The position numbers were made by a program, and so were the translations under genes. Shown here piece by piece: positions 45,623-55,419 of a DNA stretch of 64,000 nt (position 1 is its first letter; every line of letters begins with the position of its first letter). The DNA lies in assembly GCF_019976755.1 (NCBI RefSeq), contig NZ_AP023441.1:3717501-3781500 (forward strand), given 5' to 3'. This DNA comes from Nostoc sp. MS1 (GTDB taxonomy: Bacteria > Cyanobacteriota > Cyanobacteriia > Cyanobacteriales > Nostocaceae). The notes beneath the pieces were generated by a model. The model saw only the letters and a list, made by a program, of their open reading frames with translations, had not been told where the DNA came from and made no database searches.

Positions 45623-45652
45623 TTGACATAAAACCATTAAAAAAGATATAAT
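45623..45652 (+). promoter_or_regulatory. Near-consensus sigma-70-type promoter of the str operon
   Basis: TTGACA at 45623-45628 and TATAAT at 45647-45652 with an 18-bp spacer, both perfect hexamers. A start site near 45659 would give a leader of about 45 nt before rpsL. Confidence 0.85.
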
Positions 45653-45702
45653 CAGGATTTGTTAAAACTTAGACCTATAAGCAGCTTCACGCGCTGTGAC
45701 TC

Positions 45703-46086
45703 ATGCCAACAATACAACAGTTAATCCGTACTGAACGCGAGAAAGCGCGTCAGAAAACCAAGTCCCCTGCTCTAAAACAATGCCCTCAGCGTCGAGGAGT
45801 TTGTACAAGAGTATACACGACCACTCCTAAAAAGCCCAACTCAGCTCTACGGAAAGTAGCACGGGTGAGATTGACTTCAGGATTTGAAGTTACAGCTTAT
45901 ATCCCAGGAATTGGTCACAATCTACAAGAACACTCAGTTGTAATGATTCGTGGCGGTCGGGTGAAAGACTTACCAGGTGTAAGATATCACATCATCCGAG
46001 GCACATTAGATACAGCCGGAGTTAAAGACCGCAAGCAAGGTCGCTCCAAATATGGAACTAAGCGCCCGAAAGAAGCGAAAAAATAA
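45703..46086 (+). CDS. rpsL: 30S ribosomal protein S12
   Basis: Decoding-centre protein of the small subunit, 127 aa (normal length). [16 protein letters not shown], the [18 protein letters not shown] region (the Lys of PKKPNS is the streptomycin-resistance position), [21 protein letters not shown] and the basic tail are all as expected. It is the first gene of the str operon, directly after a strong promoter. A 432-bp spacer separates it from rpsG, unusually long for this operon. Confidence 0.98.
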
Positions 46087-46518
46087 ATTAAGCAATTAAT
46101 CGTACTTGATGCGGTTAGTTGCTTCAGCAAAAGCGGCTAAAACTGTAAAGTATCAATGTTTTTTCTGAAACAGTGATTAATTCATAGAATAGATAATCTG
46201 TTTTAGAAAATTAGCTCAAGCTTCTACCGCCAACTTACACTCAGCGAGCAAGTGTAGGCAGAATCAAAAAAACATTATGTATAGAAAGAGGCTAGGGACT
46301 AGAGGCTAGGGAGCAGAAAAGCAGAGGAGCAGAGGAGCAGGAGAAGACATTCTTCATTCAACTCAAAACTCAGCACTCAAAACTCAGCACTCAAAACTCA
46401 GCACTCAGCACTTTTTCAAATCAGCCAAAATGCTCAATTCTGAGCCGCGTTAGCGCTCAGAGATTACGCTGTCTGATAGCATATAATTTCGTTGCCAAGT
46501 CTGAATTAAGGGTAAAGT
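46087..46518. other. Long repeat-bearing spacer inside the str operon
   Basis: 432 bp between rpsL and rpsG. It includes a GCAGAGGA-type purine repeat (46314-46343), seven tandem heptamers of (CTCAAAA CTCAGCA) (46362-46410), a small hairpin CTGAGC/GCTCAG (46440-46460), and a TATAAT at 46482-46487 about 30 bp before the rpsG start. The last could be the -10 box of a secondary promoter, but no good -35 accompanies it. Confidence 0.6.
46362..46410. repeat. Alternating heptamers CTCAAAA/CTCAGCA
   Basis: Three 14-bp units CTCAAAACTCAGCA and a final CTCAGCA, tandem and perfect, in the rpsL-rpsG spacer. Confidence 0.9.
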
Positions 46519-46989
46519 ATGTCTCGTCGTGGTGTTATTCAAAGGCGGCCAATACCGCCTGACTCTGTGTATAACAGCCGGTTGGTGAGTATGATCATCC
46601 GCCGAATTATGCGTCATGGAAAAAAATCACTATCTGCACGCATTGTTTATGATGCGATGAAAACAATTGAAGAACGCACTGGTAATAATGCTCTAGAAGT
46701 GTTTGAAAGAGCAGTCAGAAACGCAACACCGTTAGTTGAAGTGAAAGCTCGTCGTGTCGGTGGTGCTACTTACCAAGTACCGATGGAAGTGCGTTCAGAC
46801 CGGGGTACTACCCTAGCACTGCGTTGGCTGGTACAATTTTCTAGAAGTAGACCCGGCCGCACAATGGCAAGCCGATTAGCTAATGAGTTACTTGATGCTG
46901 CCAACGAAACCGGGAATGCTATTCGCAAACGGGAAGAAACGCACCGGATGGCGGAAGCAAATAAAGCATTTGCACACTATCGTTACTAA
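46519..46989 (+). CDS. rpsG: 30S ribosomal protein S7
   Basis: Primary 16S rRNA-binding protein of the small subunit head, 156 aa, normal length. MSRRGVIQRRPIPPDSVYNS, MRHGKKSLSARIVYDAM, RRVGGATYQVPMEV and the C-terminal HRMAEANKAFAHYRY are typical. It is second in the str operon, followed by fusA after 140 bp. Confidence 0.98.
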   Translation: MSRRGVIQRRPIPPDSVYNSRLVSMIIRRIMRHGKKSLSARIVYDAMKTIEERTGNNALEVFERAVRNATPLVEVKARRVGGATYQVPMEVRSDRGTTLALRWLVQFSRSRPGRTMASRLANELLDAANETGNAIRKREETHRMAEANKAFAHYRY

Positions 46990-46993
46990 GTAC

Positions 46994-47030
46994 AAAAGCG
47001 GTATATCGTGCATTTAAAAGCGGTATATCG
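46994..47030. repeat. 15-bp direct repeat before fusA
   Basis: AAAAGCGGTATATCG occurs twice (46994-47008 and 47016-47030) with a 22-bp period, i.e. about two helical turns. It begins 4 bp after the rpsG stop and precedes the fusA leader. Could be a factor site or a duplication. Confidence 0.65.
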
Positions 47031-47129
47031 CGGAATTACCAAAGAAAAGTCGGTTTTCTCTAAGAGTATAGAATCTTAACAAAGAGTAATATACAAGATA
47101 TCATGAGGCAAAAACTATAGGAGGCTATT

Positions 47130-49208
47130 GTGGCACGTACAAACCCGCTAGAGAAGGTACGCAATATCGGTATTGCGGCGCATATAGATGCGGGCAAAAC
47201 CACGACTACAGAGAGAATATTATTTTACTCTGGCATTATTCATAAAATTGGTGAAGTTCACGAAGGAACTGCTGTAACTGACTGGATGGAGCAAGAGCGG
47301 GAACGGGGTATTACCATTACTGCTGCGGCTATCAGTACCAGTTGGAAAGATCACCAAATTAACATTATCGATACTCCTGGTCACGTAGACTTCACAATTG
47401 AAGTTGAACGCTCAATGCGGGTGTTGGATGGTGTAATCGCGGTATTTTGTTCCGTAGGTGGTGTACAACCCCAATCTGAAACAGTGTGGCGGCAAGCAGA
47501 CCGTTACAAAGTGCCTCGAATTGCCTTCATTAACAAGATGGATCGCACAGGCGCGAACTTCTACAGAGTTCACGAACAAATGCGCGATCGCCTGCGGGCT
47601 AATGCCATTGCCATTCAGTTGCCCATTGGTAGTGAAAACGACTTCAAAGGCATCGTAGACTTAGTACGTAAACGTGCATATATTTATACCAATGACCAAG
47701 GTACGGATATCCAAGAAACGGATATCCCGGAAGATATGCAGGATAAAACCGAAGAGTACTACACCAAGCTCATAGAAGCAGTTGCTGAAACTGATGATGA
47801 CTTGATGACTAAGTACTTTGAGGGTGAAGCACTCACAGAAGAAGAAATTCGTACTGCTCTGCGTAAAGGTACAATTGCCGGTACTATCGTACCCGTACTT
47901 TGTGGCTCCGCCTTTAAAAACAAAGGTGTGCAGTTAATGTTAGATGCAGTTGTAGATTATCTACCTGCACCAACAGAAGTACCCCCCATTCAAGGCACAC
48001 TTGCTAATGGGGATACCGTAGAGCGTCGAGCTGATGATGCAGAACCCCTAGCGGCTTTGGCATTCAAGATTATGGCTGACCCTTACGGCCGCCTCACCTT
48101 TGTTCGTGTTTATTCAGGCGTTCTCAAAAAAGGTAGCTACGTCTTAAATGCTACTAAAAACAAGAAAGAACGGATTTCTCGTCTAGTAATCTTGAAAGCA
48201 GATGAGCGACAAGACGTTGAAGAACTAAGAGCAGGTGATTTGGGTGCTGCACTAGGATTAAAGGAAACTTTGACAGGTGATACCATCACTGATGAAGGCG
48301 CACCAGTAATTCTAGAATCCCTGTTTATTCCTGAGCCTGTAATCTCAGTAGCGGTTGAACCCAAAACTAAGAACGACATGGACAAATTGTCCAAGGCTCT
48401 GCAATCTCTGTCTGAGGAAGATCCAACCTTCCGCGTCAATGTTGACCCTGAAACCAACCAAACTGTAATTGCCGGGATGGGTGAACTCCATCTGGAAATT
48501 CTCGTAGACCGGATGTTGCGCGAATTTAAAGTGGAAGCGAACGTTGGTGCGCCACAAGTGGCTTACCGCGAAACGATTCGTAAAACAGTCACCAACGTGG
48601 AAGGTAAGTTCATCCGTCAAAGTGGTGGTAAAGGTCAATACGGTCACGTTGTGATCAATTTGGAACCAGGAGAACCCGGTACTGGCTTTGAGTTCGTCTC
48701 TAAAATTGTTGGCGGTGTAGTACCTAAAGAGTACATTGGCCCCGCAGAACAAGGTATGAAAGAAAGCTGTGAATCAGGTATTTTAGCTGGATATCCTTTA
48801 ATTGATGTCAAAGCAACGCTAGTTCATGGTTCTTACCACGATGTAGACTCTTCAGAAATGGCTTTCAAAATTGCTGGCTCAATGGCAATGAAAGAAGCTG
48901 TACTCAAGGCTTCACCAGTTCTGTTAGAACCTGTGATGAAAGTTGAAGTAGAAGTTCCTGAAGACTTTATCGGGAACGTTATTGGCGACCTCATCGCCCG
49001 TCGAGGGCAGATTGAAAGCCAAAGCACTGAACAGGGACTCGCTAAAGTGGCATCAAAAGTTCCACTGGCGACCATGTTTGGCTACGCCACAGATATCCGG
49101 TCAAAAACCCAAGGTCGGGGTATCTTTACGATGGAGTTCAGCCACTACGAAGAGGTGCCTCGCAGCGTAGCTGAAACTATCATCGCAAAAAGCAAAGGGA
49201 ACGCTTAA
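47130..49208 (+). CDS. fusA: Elongation factor G
   Basis: Translocation GTPase, 692 aa. G1 AHIDAGKTTTTERIL, G2 ERGITITAAA, G3 DTPGHVDF and G4 NKMDRTGA are intact. Domains II-V follow, with GMGELHLEI and SVKPQ-like late segments such as LMAR-type LIARRGQIESQ. A GTG start at 47130 is supported by AGGAGG at 47119-47124. It lies in the str operon, 22 bp before tuf. Confidence 0.98.
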   Translation: MARTNPLEKVRNIGIAAHIDAGKTTTTERILFYSGIIHKIGEVHEGTAVTDWMEQERERGITITAAAISTSWKDHQINIIDTPGHVDFTIEVERSMRVLDGVIAVFCSVGGVQPQSETVWRQADRYKVPRIAFINKMDRTGANFYRVHEQMRDRLRANAIAIQLPIGSENDFKGIVDLVRKRAYIYTNDQGTDIQETDIPEDMQDKTEEYYTKLIEAVAETDDDLMTKYFEGEALTEEEIRTALRKGTIAGTIVPVLCGSAFKNKGVQLMLDAVVDYLPAPTEVPPIQGTLANGDTVERRADDAEPLAALAFKIMADPYGRLTFVRVYSGVLKKGSYVLNATKNKKERISRLVILKADERQDVEELRAGDLGAALGLKETLTGDTITDEGAPVILESLFIPEPVISVAVEPKTKNDMDKLSKALQSLSEEDPTFRVNVDPETNQTVIAGMGELHLEILVDRMLREFKVEANVGAPQVAYRETIRKTVTNVEGKFIRQSGGKGQYGHVVINLEPGEPGTGFEFVSKIVGGVVPKEYIGPAEQGMKESCESGILAGYPLIDVKATLVHGSYHDVDSSEMAFKIAGSMAMKEAVLKASPVLLEPVMKVEVEVPEDFIGNVIGDLIARRGQIESQSTEQGLAKVASKVPLATMFGYATDIRSKTQGRGIFTMEFSHYEEVPRSVAETIIAKSKGNA

Positions 49209-49230
49209 TTAAAAAAGGAAACGAGGATTC

Positions 49231-50460
49231 ATGGCACGCGCAAAGTTTGAAAGAACCAAACCCCACGTAAACATCGGTACAATTGGCCACGTTGACCACG
49301 GTAAGACAACCTTAACAGCAGCTATCACCATGACCTTGGCTGCTTTAGGCCAAGCAGTAGCTAAAGGCTACGACCAAATTGATAACGCACCTGAAGAAAA
49401 GGCGCGGGGTATCACCATTAACACCGCTCACGTTGAATACGAAACCGCTAACCGTCACTATGCCCACGTAGACTGTCCTGGTCACGCTGACTATGTGAAG
49501 AACATGATTACTGGTGCGGCGCAAATGGACGGAGCAATTCTCGTAGTTGCTGCTACCGATGGTCCTATGCCCCAAACCCGTGAACACATCCTGTTAGCTA
49601 AACAGGTAGGCGTTCCCAAGCTGGTAGTCTTCCTCAACAAAGAAGACATGATGGAAGACGAAGAACTACTAGAGTTGGTAGAACTAGAACTCAGAGAATT
49701 GTTAACTGAGTACGACTTTGATGGCGATGAAATCCCCATCGTGAGAGGTTCTGGTTTGCAAGCTCTCGAAGCAATGACCAAGAGTCCTAAGACTCAACGT
49801 GGCGAAAATCCTTGGGTAGACAAAATCTACGCATTAATGGATGCTGTAGATTCTTACATCCCCGACCCAGAACGCGCCATTGATAAGCCCTTCTTGATGG
49901 CGGTAGAAGACGTATTTTCTATTACTGGTCGTGGTACAGTTGCTACCGGCCGGATTGAGCGTGGTAAGGTGAAAGTCGGCGATACTGTGGAACTAGTAGG
50001 TATCAGAGATACCCGCAACACCACTGTTACCGGGATTGAAATGTTCAAAAAGAGTCTTGAGGAAGGTATGGCAGGAGACAACGCTGGTGTACTCCTCCGT
50101 GGTATCCAAAAGGCTGATATTGAACGCGGTATGGTAATCGCTAAACCCGGTTCTATCACCCCTCACACCCAATTTGAAGGTGAAGTTTACGTTCTCACCG
50201 AGAAAGAAGGTGGTCGTAAAACTCCATTCTTCCCAGGCTACCGTCCTCAATTCTACGTGCGGACAACAGACGTAACCGGCACTATTACAGCTTTCACCTC
50301 AGATGAGGGTGCTGCGGCTGAAATGGTAATGCCAGGCGATCGCATCTTGATGACCGTAGAATTGATCAACCCCATCGCTATTGAGCAAGGTATGCGCTTC
50401 GCTATTCGTGAAGGTGGTCGTACCATCGGTGCTGGTGTCGTTTCTAAAATCGTCAAGTAG
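49231..50460 (+). CDS. tuf: Elongation factor Tu
   Basis: Delivers aminoacyl-tRNA to the ribosome, 409 aa, the usual cyanobacterial length. G motifs GHVDHGKTTL, RGITIN, DCPGHADYV and NKEDM are intact, with domains II and III following (GRGTVATGRIERG, RFAIREGGRTIGAGVV). It follows fusA by 22 bp and is followed by a hairpin terminator before rpsJ. Confidence 0.98.
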   Translation: MARAKFERTKPHVNIGTIGHVDHGKTTLTAAITMTLAALGQAVAKGYDQIDNAPEEKARGITINTAHVEYETANRHYAHVDCPGHADYVKNMITGAAQMDGAILVVAATDGPMPQTREHILLAKQVGVPKLVVFLNKEDMMEDEELLELVELELRELLTEYDFDGDEIPIVRGSGLQALEAMTKSPKTQRGENPWVDKIYALMDAVDSYIPDPERAIDKPFLMAVEDVFSITGRGTVATGRIERGKVKVGDTVELVGIRDTRNTTVTGIEMFKKSLEEGMAGDNAGVLLRGIQKADIERGMVIAKPGSITPHTQFEGEVYVLTEKEGGRKTPFFPGYRPQFYVRTTDVTGTITAFTSDEGAAAEMVMPGDRILMTVELINPIAIEQGMRFAIREGGRTIGAGVVSKIVK

Positions 50461-50480
50461 CACCTTTTAAACCATAACTA

Positions 50481-50514
50481 AGAGCAGAGATGCTAAATGC
50501 TTCTCTGCTCTTTT
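50481..50514 (+). terminator. Rho-independent terminator after tuf
   Basis: AGAGCAGAGA and TCTCTGCTCT form a perfect 10-bp stem with an 11-nt loop, followed by TTTATCT. It would terminate or attenuate transcription between tuf and rpsJ. Confidence 0.8.
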
Positions 50515-50620
50515 ATCTGACCTTATATTAGGCATTGGGAAATAGTGAACTAGATAAACACAAACTTCACTACTCCCAACTCCCCACTCCCCAAACTCAT
50601 CAGAACCTGGAAAATTTAAG

Positions 50621-50938
50621 ATGGCAACTCTACAGCAGCAGAAGATAAGAATACGTTTACAAGCTTTTGACCGTCGTTTATTAGATACATCTTGCGAGAA
50701 GATTGTTGATACAGCTAACCGGACTAACGCTACAGCCATAGGCCCCATTCCCTTACCTACAAAACGGAAAATCTACTGTGTGCTGCGATCGCCACACGTA
50801 GATAAAGATTCCCGCGAACACTTTGAAACCCGCACCCATCGCCGGATTATTGACATCTACCAACCTTCATCTAAAACTATCGATGCGTTGATGAAACTAG
50901 ATTTACCCTCTGGTGTAGATATCGAAGTGAAATTGTAA
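50621..50938 (+). CDS. rpsJ: 30S ribosomal protein S10
   Basis: 105-aa S10 (NusE), part of the small subunit head and the antitermination complex. QQKIRIRLQAFDRRLLDTSCEKIV, GPIPLPTKRKIYCVLRSPHV and the SREHFETRTHRRIIDIYQP loop are family hallmarks. In cyanobacteria rpsJ follows tuf in the str operon rather than starting the S10 operon. Here a hairpin separates them, so expression may partly rely on read-through or its own promoter. Confidence 0.98.
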   Translation: MATLQQQKIRIRLQAFDRRLLDTSCEKIVDTANRTNATAIGPIPLPTKRKIYCVLRSPHVDKDSREHFETRTHRRIIDIYQPSSKTIDALMKLDLPSGVDIEVKL

Positions 50939-50941
50939 TTT

Positions 50942-51001
50942 AGTCTATAGTCCACAGTCCGTAGTTGAAACTAATGACTATTGACTAATGACTAATGACT
51001 T
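50942..51001. repeat. Opposing STRR heptamer tracts
   Basis: Three AGTCCAC-type heptamers (50942-50962) are followed by four ATGACTA-type heptamers in the opposite sense (50974-51001), so the region can form an imperfect stem just before the rpsJ terminator. Confidence 0.7.
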
Positions 51002-51020
51002 CTGTATGAATATTTACTCT

Positions 51021-51053
51021 GCCCTGAGAAATTTCTTTCAGGGCTTTTTATTT
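51021..51053 (+). terminator. Rho-independent terminator of the str operon
   Basis: GCCCTGA and TCAGGGC arms with an inner GAAA/TTTC continuation, followed by TTTTTATTT. Strong intrinsic terminator about 85 bp after rpsJ. Confidence 0.88.
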
Positions 51054-51141
51054 ACCTAAGAACAAGTGATAGAATGTAAAGGAAATACGGGAAAAGCAGA
51101 GAAAGAGAAATTTTAAAGATTAAATTTATACTCAGGTAAAA

Positions 51142-51789
51142 ATGACATCTTCTTCTAGAATTGCCGTCCGCGAACTACCTCTGTTCCCGTTACCCGAAGT
51201 AGTTCTGTTCCCCACCAGACCGTTACCCCTACATATTTTTGAGTTTCGCTACCGAATCATGATGAACACGATTTTGGAAAGCGATCGCAGGTTTGGGGTG
51301 TTAATGGTTGACCCAGTGAAGGGTACAGTTGCCAATGTAGGCTGCTGTGCAGAAATTATTCACTACCAGCGCCTACCAGATGACCGGATGAAAATGTTGA
51401 CTTTGGGACAGCAAAGATTTCGGGTTTTAGAATATGTAAGGGAAAAACCCTACCGCGTTGGTTTAGTAGAATGGATAGAAGACCATCCGCCAACAAAAGA
51501 TTTGCGTCCTTTGGCGACTGATGTAGAACAATTACTACGGGATGTTGTTCGTCTTTCAGCAAAAATTACCGAACAAAATATAGAAATTCCCGAAGAATTG
51601 CCAGACCTACCTACAGAATTATCATACTGGGTAGCTAGTAACCTATATGGTGTAGCTGGAGAGCAGCAATCATTGCTGGAAATGCAAGATACGGCTGCCC
51701 GCCTAGAACGAGAAGCAGAAATTTTGACCACCACCCGTAATCACTTAGCAGCTCGTTCTGTTTTGAAAGACACTTTTAATACGAAGTAA
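51142..51789 (+). CDS. LON substrate-binding domain protein
   Basis: 215 aa, a stand-alone N-terminal LON domain (ELPLFPLPEVVLFPTRPLPLHIFEFRYRIMM, RFGVLMVDP, VGCCAEI, GQQRFRVLEYVREKPYRVG) without the ATPase or protease domains of Lon. The C-terminal part is helical. It is thought to bind protein substrates or partners; no activity is known. The ATG start follows a long leader after the str terminator. Convergent with pheA with a 9-bp gap. Confidence 0.88.
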   Translation: MTSSSRIAVRELPLFPLPEVVLFPTRPLPLHIFEFRYRIMMNTILESDRRFGVLMVDPVKGTVANVGCCAEIIHYQRLPDDRMKMLTLGQQRFRVLEYVREKPYRVGLVEWIEDHPPTKDLRPLATDVEQLLRDVVRLSAKITEQNIEIPEELPDLPTELSYWVASNLYGVAGEQQSLLEMQDTAARLEREAEILTTTRNHLAARSVLKDTFNTK

Positions 51790-51798
51790 TAGCCTGCA

Positions 51799-52674
51799 TC
51801 ATTGTGGATTATTAACTGACAGTACACTATAGCTACCAAAAATTTTTAAAACTTCTGTGTAGGCATTTAGTTCTGCCAGAGCAGTTTCCATCTGTGGTGT
51901 ACTGACATCAGATTCTATATCAATAAAAAATAGATATTCTCCTAGCGATCGCTTTGTAGGACGAGACTCAATACGACTCAAGTTAATTCCCAAGTGAGCA
52001 AATATTTGTAGTGGTTTAAGTAAAGCTCCGGGTACGTTGGCTGGCACACTAAAAGCAATAGAAGTGTGGGTAGGATTTTGTCTAGGTAGTTGATGCACAA
52101 CCTCAGCTTGTGCTTGACTAACTACCCAAAAGCGAGTACAGTTCTCTGGATAGTCGTTAATATTACGGGCTAGTATGGGTAAATTGTACAATTGCGCCGC
52201 TCTACTAGAAGCGATCGCTGCTATTGTCAAATCCTGCTCTAATTTTTGTAGAGCTTCAGTTGTAGAATTGATGGGGATAACTTGGACATTGGGGAGAAAA
52301 GCGCCCAACCATCCTTGACACTGGGCTAAAGCCTGGGGATGAGAATAAACAGCTTTGATTTGATCTAAACTGTTAGCACAAGAAATTAAAGTATGAGCGA
52401 TCGGCAAGACTAAAGCTGAGTGGATTTGCAAGCTGTCCAACTGCCACAATGTATCCATCGTCATAGTGACGCTGCCTTCAATTGAATTTTCTACAGGCAC
52501 AACAGCTAACTCAGTTTTTCCGGCAGCAACGGCTTGTAGGGACTGGGCTATGCTTGGACACGGATATAAAATAGCTTCGCTTTCAGTTGTGTGAGTTAGC
52601 CAGTTAACATACAAAGCAGCAGCTTGTTCCGCATAAGTGCCTGGCGGCCCCAAATGGGCAATAGTTAAGGACAT
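51799..52674 (-). CDS. pheA: Prephenate dehydratase
   Basis: Converts prephenate to phenylpyruvate in phenylalanine synthesis, 291 aa, a stand-alone enzyme without chorismate mutase. Catalytic-domain motifs are LGPPGTYAEQAA, VPVENSIEGSV and the CTRFWVV (TRF) motif. The C-terminal ACT domain (about 200-280; GALLKPLQIFAHLGINLSRIESRP) binds phenylalanine for feedback control. It is monocistronic or leads no visible operon. Confidence 0.95.
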   Translation of the reverse strand: MSLTIAHLGPPGTYAEQAAALYVNWLTHTTESEAILYPCPSIAQSLQAVAAGKTELAVVPVENSIEGSVTMTMDTLWQLDSLQIHSALVLPIAHTLISCANSLDQIKAVYSHPQALAQCQGWLGAFLPNVQVIPINSTTEALQKLEQDLTIAAIASSRAAQLYNLPILARNINDYPENCTRFWVVSQAQAEVVHQLPRQNPTHTSIAFSVPANVPGALLKPLQIFAHLGINLSRIESRPTKRSLGEYLFFIDIESDVSTPQMETALAELNAYTEVLKIFGSYSVLSVNNPQ

Positions 52675-52756
52675 ACGTTTAAACCTGATCGTTCTGTGAG
52701 ATTTATAGACTATACCTCAGCCAAACCATGCTTGAGGAAATGATAAATTATTTTTG

Positions 52757-54475
52757 CTAATTCATTGAACTCTGGCAATGGTACAGTTTGTAACTGTATT
52801 CCCCCGCAGTTTTACCATATTGTTTATCCTGTACACATTGCTGAGATGCCAAATTAATCGGAGTACGGAACTCAACTAACCATACATCCAGAGGTCGGGT
52901 AATTTTCGCTATTGTGTCCTGTAATTTCTGCTCAGAATCAGTATATTCTTGACTGTTGGAATCTTTACCTGCTAGAAAAAATTGGACATTAAAATCTGCT
53001 TGCTGTTGAAATTCCCAAGCCAACCCCATCATCCTGCCAGTTTGCCCATGATGTAAATGTTTTGTTGCAATCAGCGTATTATGGGGGGAAACTCTATGAA
53101 TAAGCGAAGCGAGAATATCTGGACGTTGGTTTTGCAAATAACCAAAATTCCCATCTACAATTATTCCTCCCAATAACGCCATTAGCAAAATTATACTGAC
53201 GCTAACTTTCCCGTTTACAAGATGCTGCCAACAACCTGCTAATCCAGCCCCTAAAAGTAAAATAATTGCTGGTGCATAAATATATTGAAATCGTGCAGCT
53301 AAAGTTAAATCCTTACTTAGAATATAAGTAAAGAATAAACAGAGGAAGACGGTTGTTAACAGATACTCATACAAGATTTGTATCTCTAAACGACCATCAG
53401 ACGATTTTTGTTGTGTTTTCAGCCCATAAATAATCTTAGGTAAGCTCCACAATAAAAATAGTAAAGTTGCCATACCAGAAGCAATAACAATCCCTATAGA
53501 TAAGCTTGTAAACGCAGAAGGTAAGAGCAATAGCATACTAATATTCCACAGCAGTAATCGCCCTATAGGTTCTAGCCATCTGGTCTGCGGGTTACTAATG
53601 GCTACCCAATTTGTTAAGTCATTATCAGGAATACTTTGCCAGAAAGGTATCCAAACAAGACAGCCAATTAATGTACCTAAGACGGCTATCAAAATAGGCC
53701 ACCAATTTGATTGTCGAGAGTTTTGCTTTCTGGTGCGCCAAATGTGAGCAAATAATACTAGTGCTTCCGCAGCCAGAGTTAAAGCAAAAAAATAATGGGT
53801 AGCCATACCTAAACTATTAATGGCTACCCAAGCTAATACCGTCCACAAAGGTAGAGATTGCTGGCTGTGGATAGATTGAATGGCTTTGATACAACAATAT
53901 AAAGAAGCAATTACCAATAACATCGCCAAAGTGTAATGTCTGGCTTCTCTACCTAGAAAAACAATGTAGGGAGAAAGTGCCATCATCGCCGCCGCCATCT
54001 GTCCGACTAACTTAGAACGGAAGGTAAGATAACCAAAGCTAAACATGGCGGGAATTGATAACACACCAAAAATAGCACTAAGCGATCGCGCCAGCCAAAT
54101 TGAGGCAATTTCCCCTGTTGGTGAAAACAGTTTCATCCAGAAATGGGCTAAGACAAAATAGGCTGGTGGATGGGTACTCTGCGTTAATAGTTCATGAATA
54201 ACGCTGTTAATACCATTTGCCGGGTCAACTCGTAATGGCTGCAATAGTATATCGGAACTAATAACTTCATTGAGTGGTACGGTGCGGAAACTATTGCCCA
54301 GGCTGAAAACCATCGTGGCGCATTCATCAGTCCAAGGCGGTAAAGCCGCCAGACGCAGAAATCGTAAGAAAATACCAATAACTAGCCACAACAGCAATAG
54401 TAATAGGTGAGGGCGGTTTTTTATGATTGATGTTGTCAACATCCTCCAACCCTGAATTTTTGATTCACTATGCAA
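52757..54475 (-). CDS. GT39-like polytopic membrane glycosyltransferase
   Basis: 572 aa with about 11-12 transmembrane helices. The first extracytoplasmic loop has LPPWTDECATMVFSLGN (Asp-Glu pair), and STHPPAYFVLAHFWMKLF follows, as in GT39/PMT-like GT-C enzymes using lipid-phosphate sugars. A C-terminal extracytoplasmic domain of about 120 residues closes the protein. The internal FLGREARHYTLAMLL segment is typical. The acceptor is unknown, and the donor-making gene is not nearby. Confidence 0.82.
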   Translation of the reverse strand: MHSESKIQGWRMLTTSIIKNRPHLLLLLLWLVIGIFLRFLRLAALPPWTDECATMVFSLGNSFRTVPLNEVISSDILLQPLRVDPANGINSVIHELLTQSTHPPAYFVLAHFWMKLFSPTGEIASIWLARSLSAIFGVLSIPAMFSFGYLTFRSKLVGQMAAAMMALSPYIVFLGREARHYTLAMLLVIASLYCCIKAIQSIHSQQSLPLWTVLAWVAINSLGMATHYFFALTLAAEALVLFAHIWRTRKQNSRQSNWWPILIAVLGTLIGCLVWIPFWQSIPDNDLTNWVAISNPQTRWLEPIGRLLLWNISMLLLLPSAFTSLSIGIVIASGMATLLFLLWSLPKIIYGLKTQQKSSDGRLEIQILYEYLLTTVFLCLFFTYILSKDLTLAARFQYIYAPAIILLLGAGLAGCWQHLVNGKVSVSIILLMALLGGIIVDGNFGYLQNQRPDILASLIHRVSPHNTLIATKHLHHGQTGRMMGLAWEFQQQADFNVQFFLAGKDSNSQEYTDSEQKLQDTIAKITRPLDVWLVEFRTPINLASQQCVQDKQYGKTAGEYSYKLYHCQSSMN

Positions 54476-54756
54476 CTCATATTTGTTATATTTTTTACAT
54501 CAAAATGACTTTGAATCATTAACTCCTGCACTGCAAAAATTTATTAAGCAGAAATGCGTGCAATTTGATTTATAATTCCTATGTCTAAAGATAGTGATAA
54601 AGCTTTTTTAAATTATACATAGAGGGAAAACAATAACAAAAGATAGAGTTTTTATATAAGTAGTATTTATTTTGCAATTACTTTGGCAAAAACAAAGAAT
54701 AAATATCATAAATTAATTAAGATATATAGATATAAAACAATTGATTTTTCTAAATC

Positions 54757-55344
54757 ATGCTTACCAAGTTTACTGCCTCCCAACCAGTAGAAATTGCAGT
54801 ACCAGATCAACCTATTCCTATTCAGCACTACTTACGTCAGCCACAACGTCTAGTTAATGCTTTAGTTGATCAAAAACGTATTCAGCAACTTTCTGAGGAA
54901 ATATTTCGTTTAAAAATGCGTCCTCTATCTTTCATGTCATTAAGTATTCAGCCTACCGTAGACATGAGAGTTTGGGCAGAATCTAACGGAACTATTTATC
55001 TGCGATCGGTGGGTTGCGAAATTCGCGGTTTTGAGTATATTAACCAACGTTTCTCTTTAAATTTAAGAGGATATTTATCACCGTATCAATCTAGTACTGG
55101 TACTCGTCTAGAAGGTAGAGCTGATTTAGAAGTGCAAGTTGATTTACCTCCACCTTTTTCTTTCACTCCTAAGCCAATTTTAGAAACTACTGGTAATGGT
55201 TTACTCAAGAGTGTTTTATTGACGGTAAAACAAAGATTATTGCATCATTTATTAGCAGATTACCGCCAATGGGTAATTTCGCAAACTCAAGAACAATCTT
55301 TAAGTAAGGATGATACTCAATTGCCAATTCTGAATATAGAGTAG
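54757..55344 (+). CDS. DUF1997 family protein
   Basis: 195 aa, conserved across cyanobacteria and plastid-bearing plants, function unknown. The family pattern includes YLRQPQRLVNALVDQKRIQQL, FRLKMRPLSFMSLSIQPTVDMRVWAE, GCEIRGFEYINQRFSLNLRG and LEGRADLEVQVDLPPPF. No membrane segment or catalytic motif is evident. A strong terminator follows the gene, so it is monocistronic. Confidence 0.87.
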   Translation: MLTKFTASQPVEIAVPDQPIPIQHYLRQPQRLVNALVDQKRIQQLSEEIFRLKMRPLSFMSLSIQPTVDMRVWAESNGTIYLRSVGCEIRGFEYINQRFSLNLRGYLSPYQSSTGTRLEGRADLEVQVDLPPPFSFTPKPILETTGNGLLKSVLLTVKQRLLHHLLADYRQWVISQTQEQSLSKDDTQLPILNIE

Positions 55345-55419
55345 TTGAATCTTGAAAAGAGTTACTGCTAAGACTTGACTGTATGGCGTAAACAATATTA
55401 CCTATGTCTATTTGGTATC

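Noticed and set aside
48345..48752. 135-codon minus-strand frame inside fusA
   Set aside because: Antisense to conserved EF-G domains, no recognisable domain, no leader.
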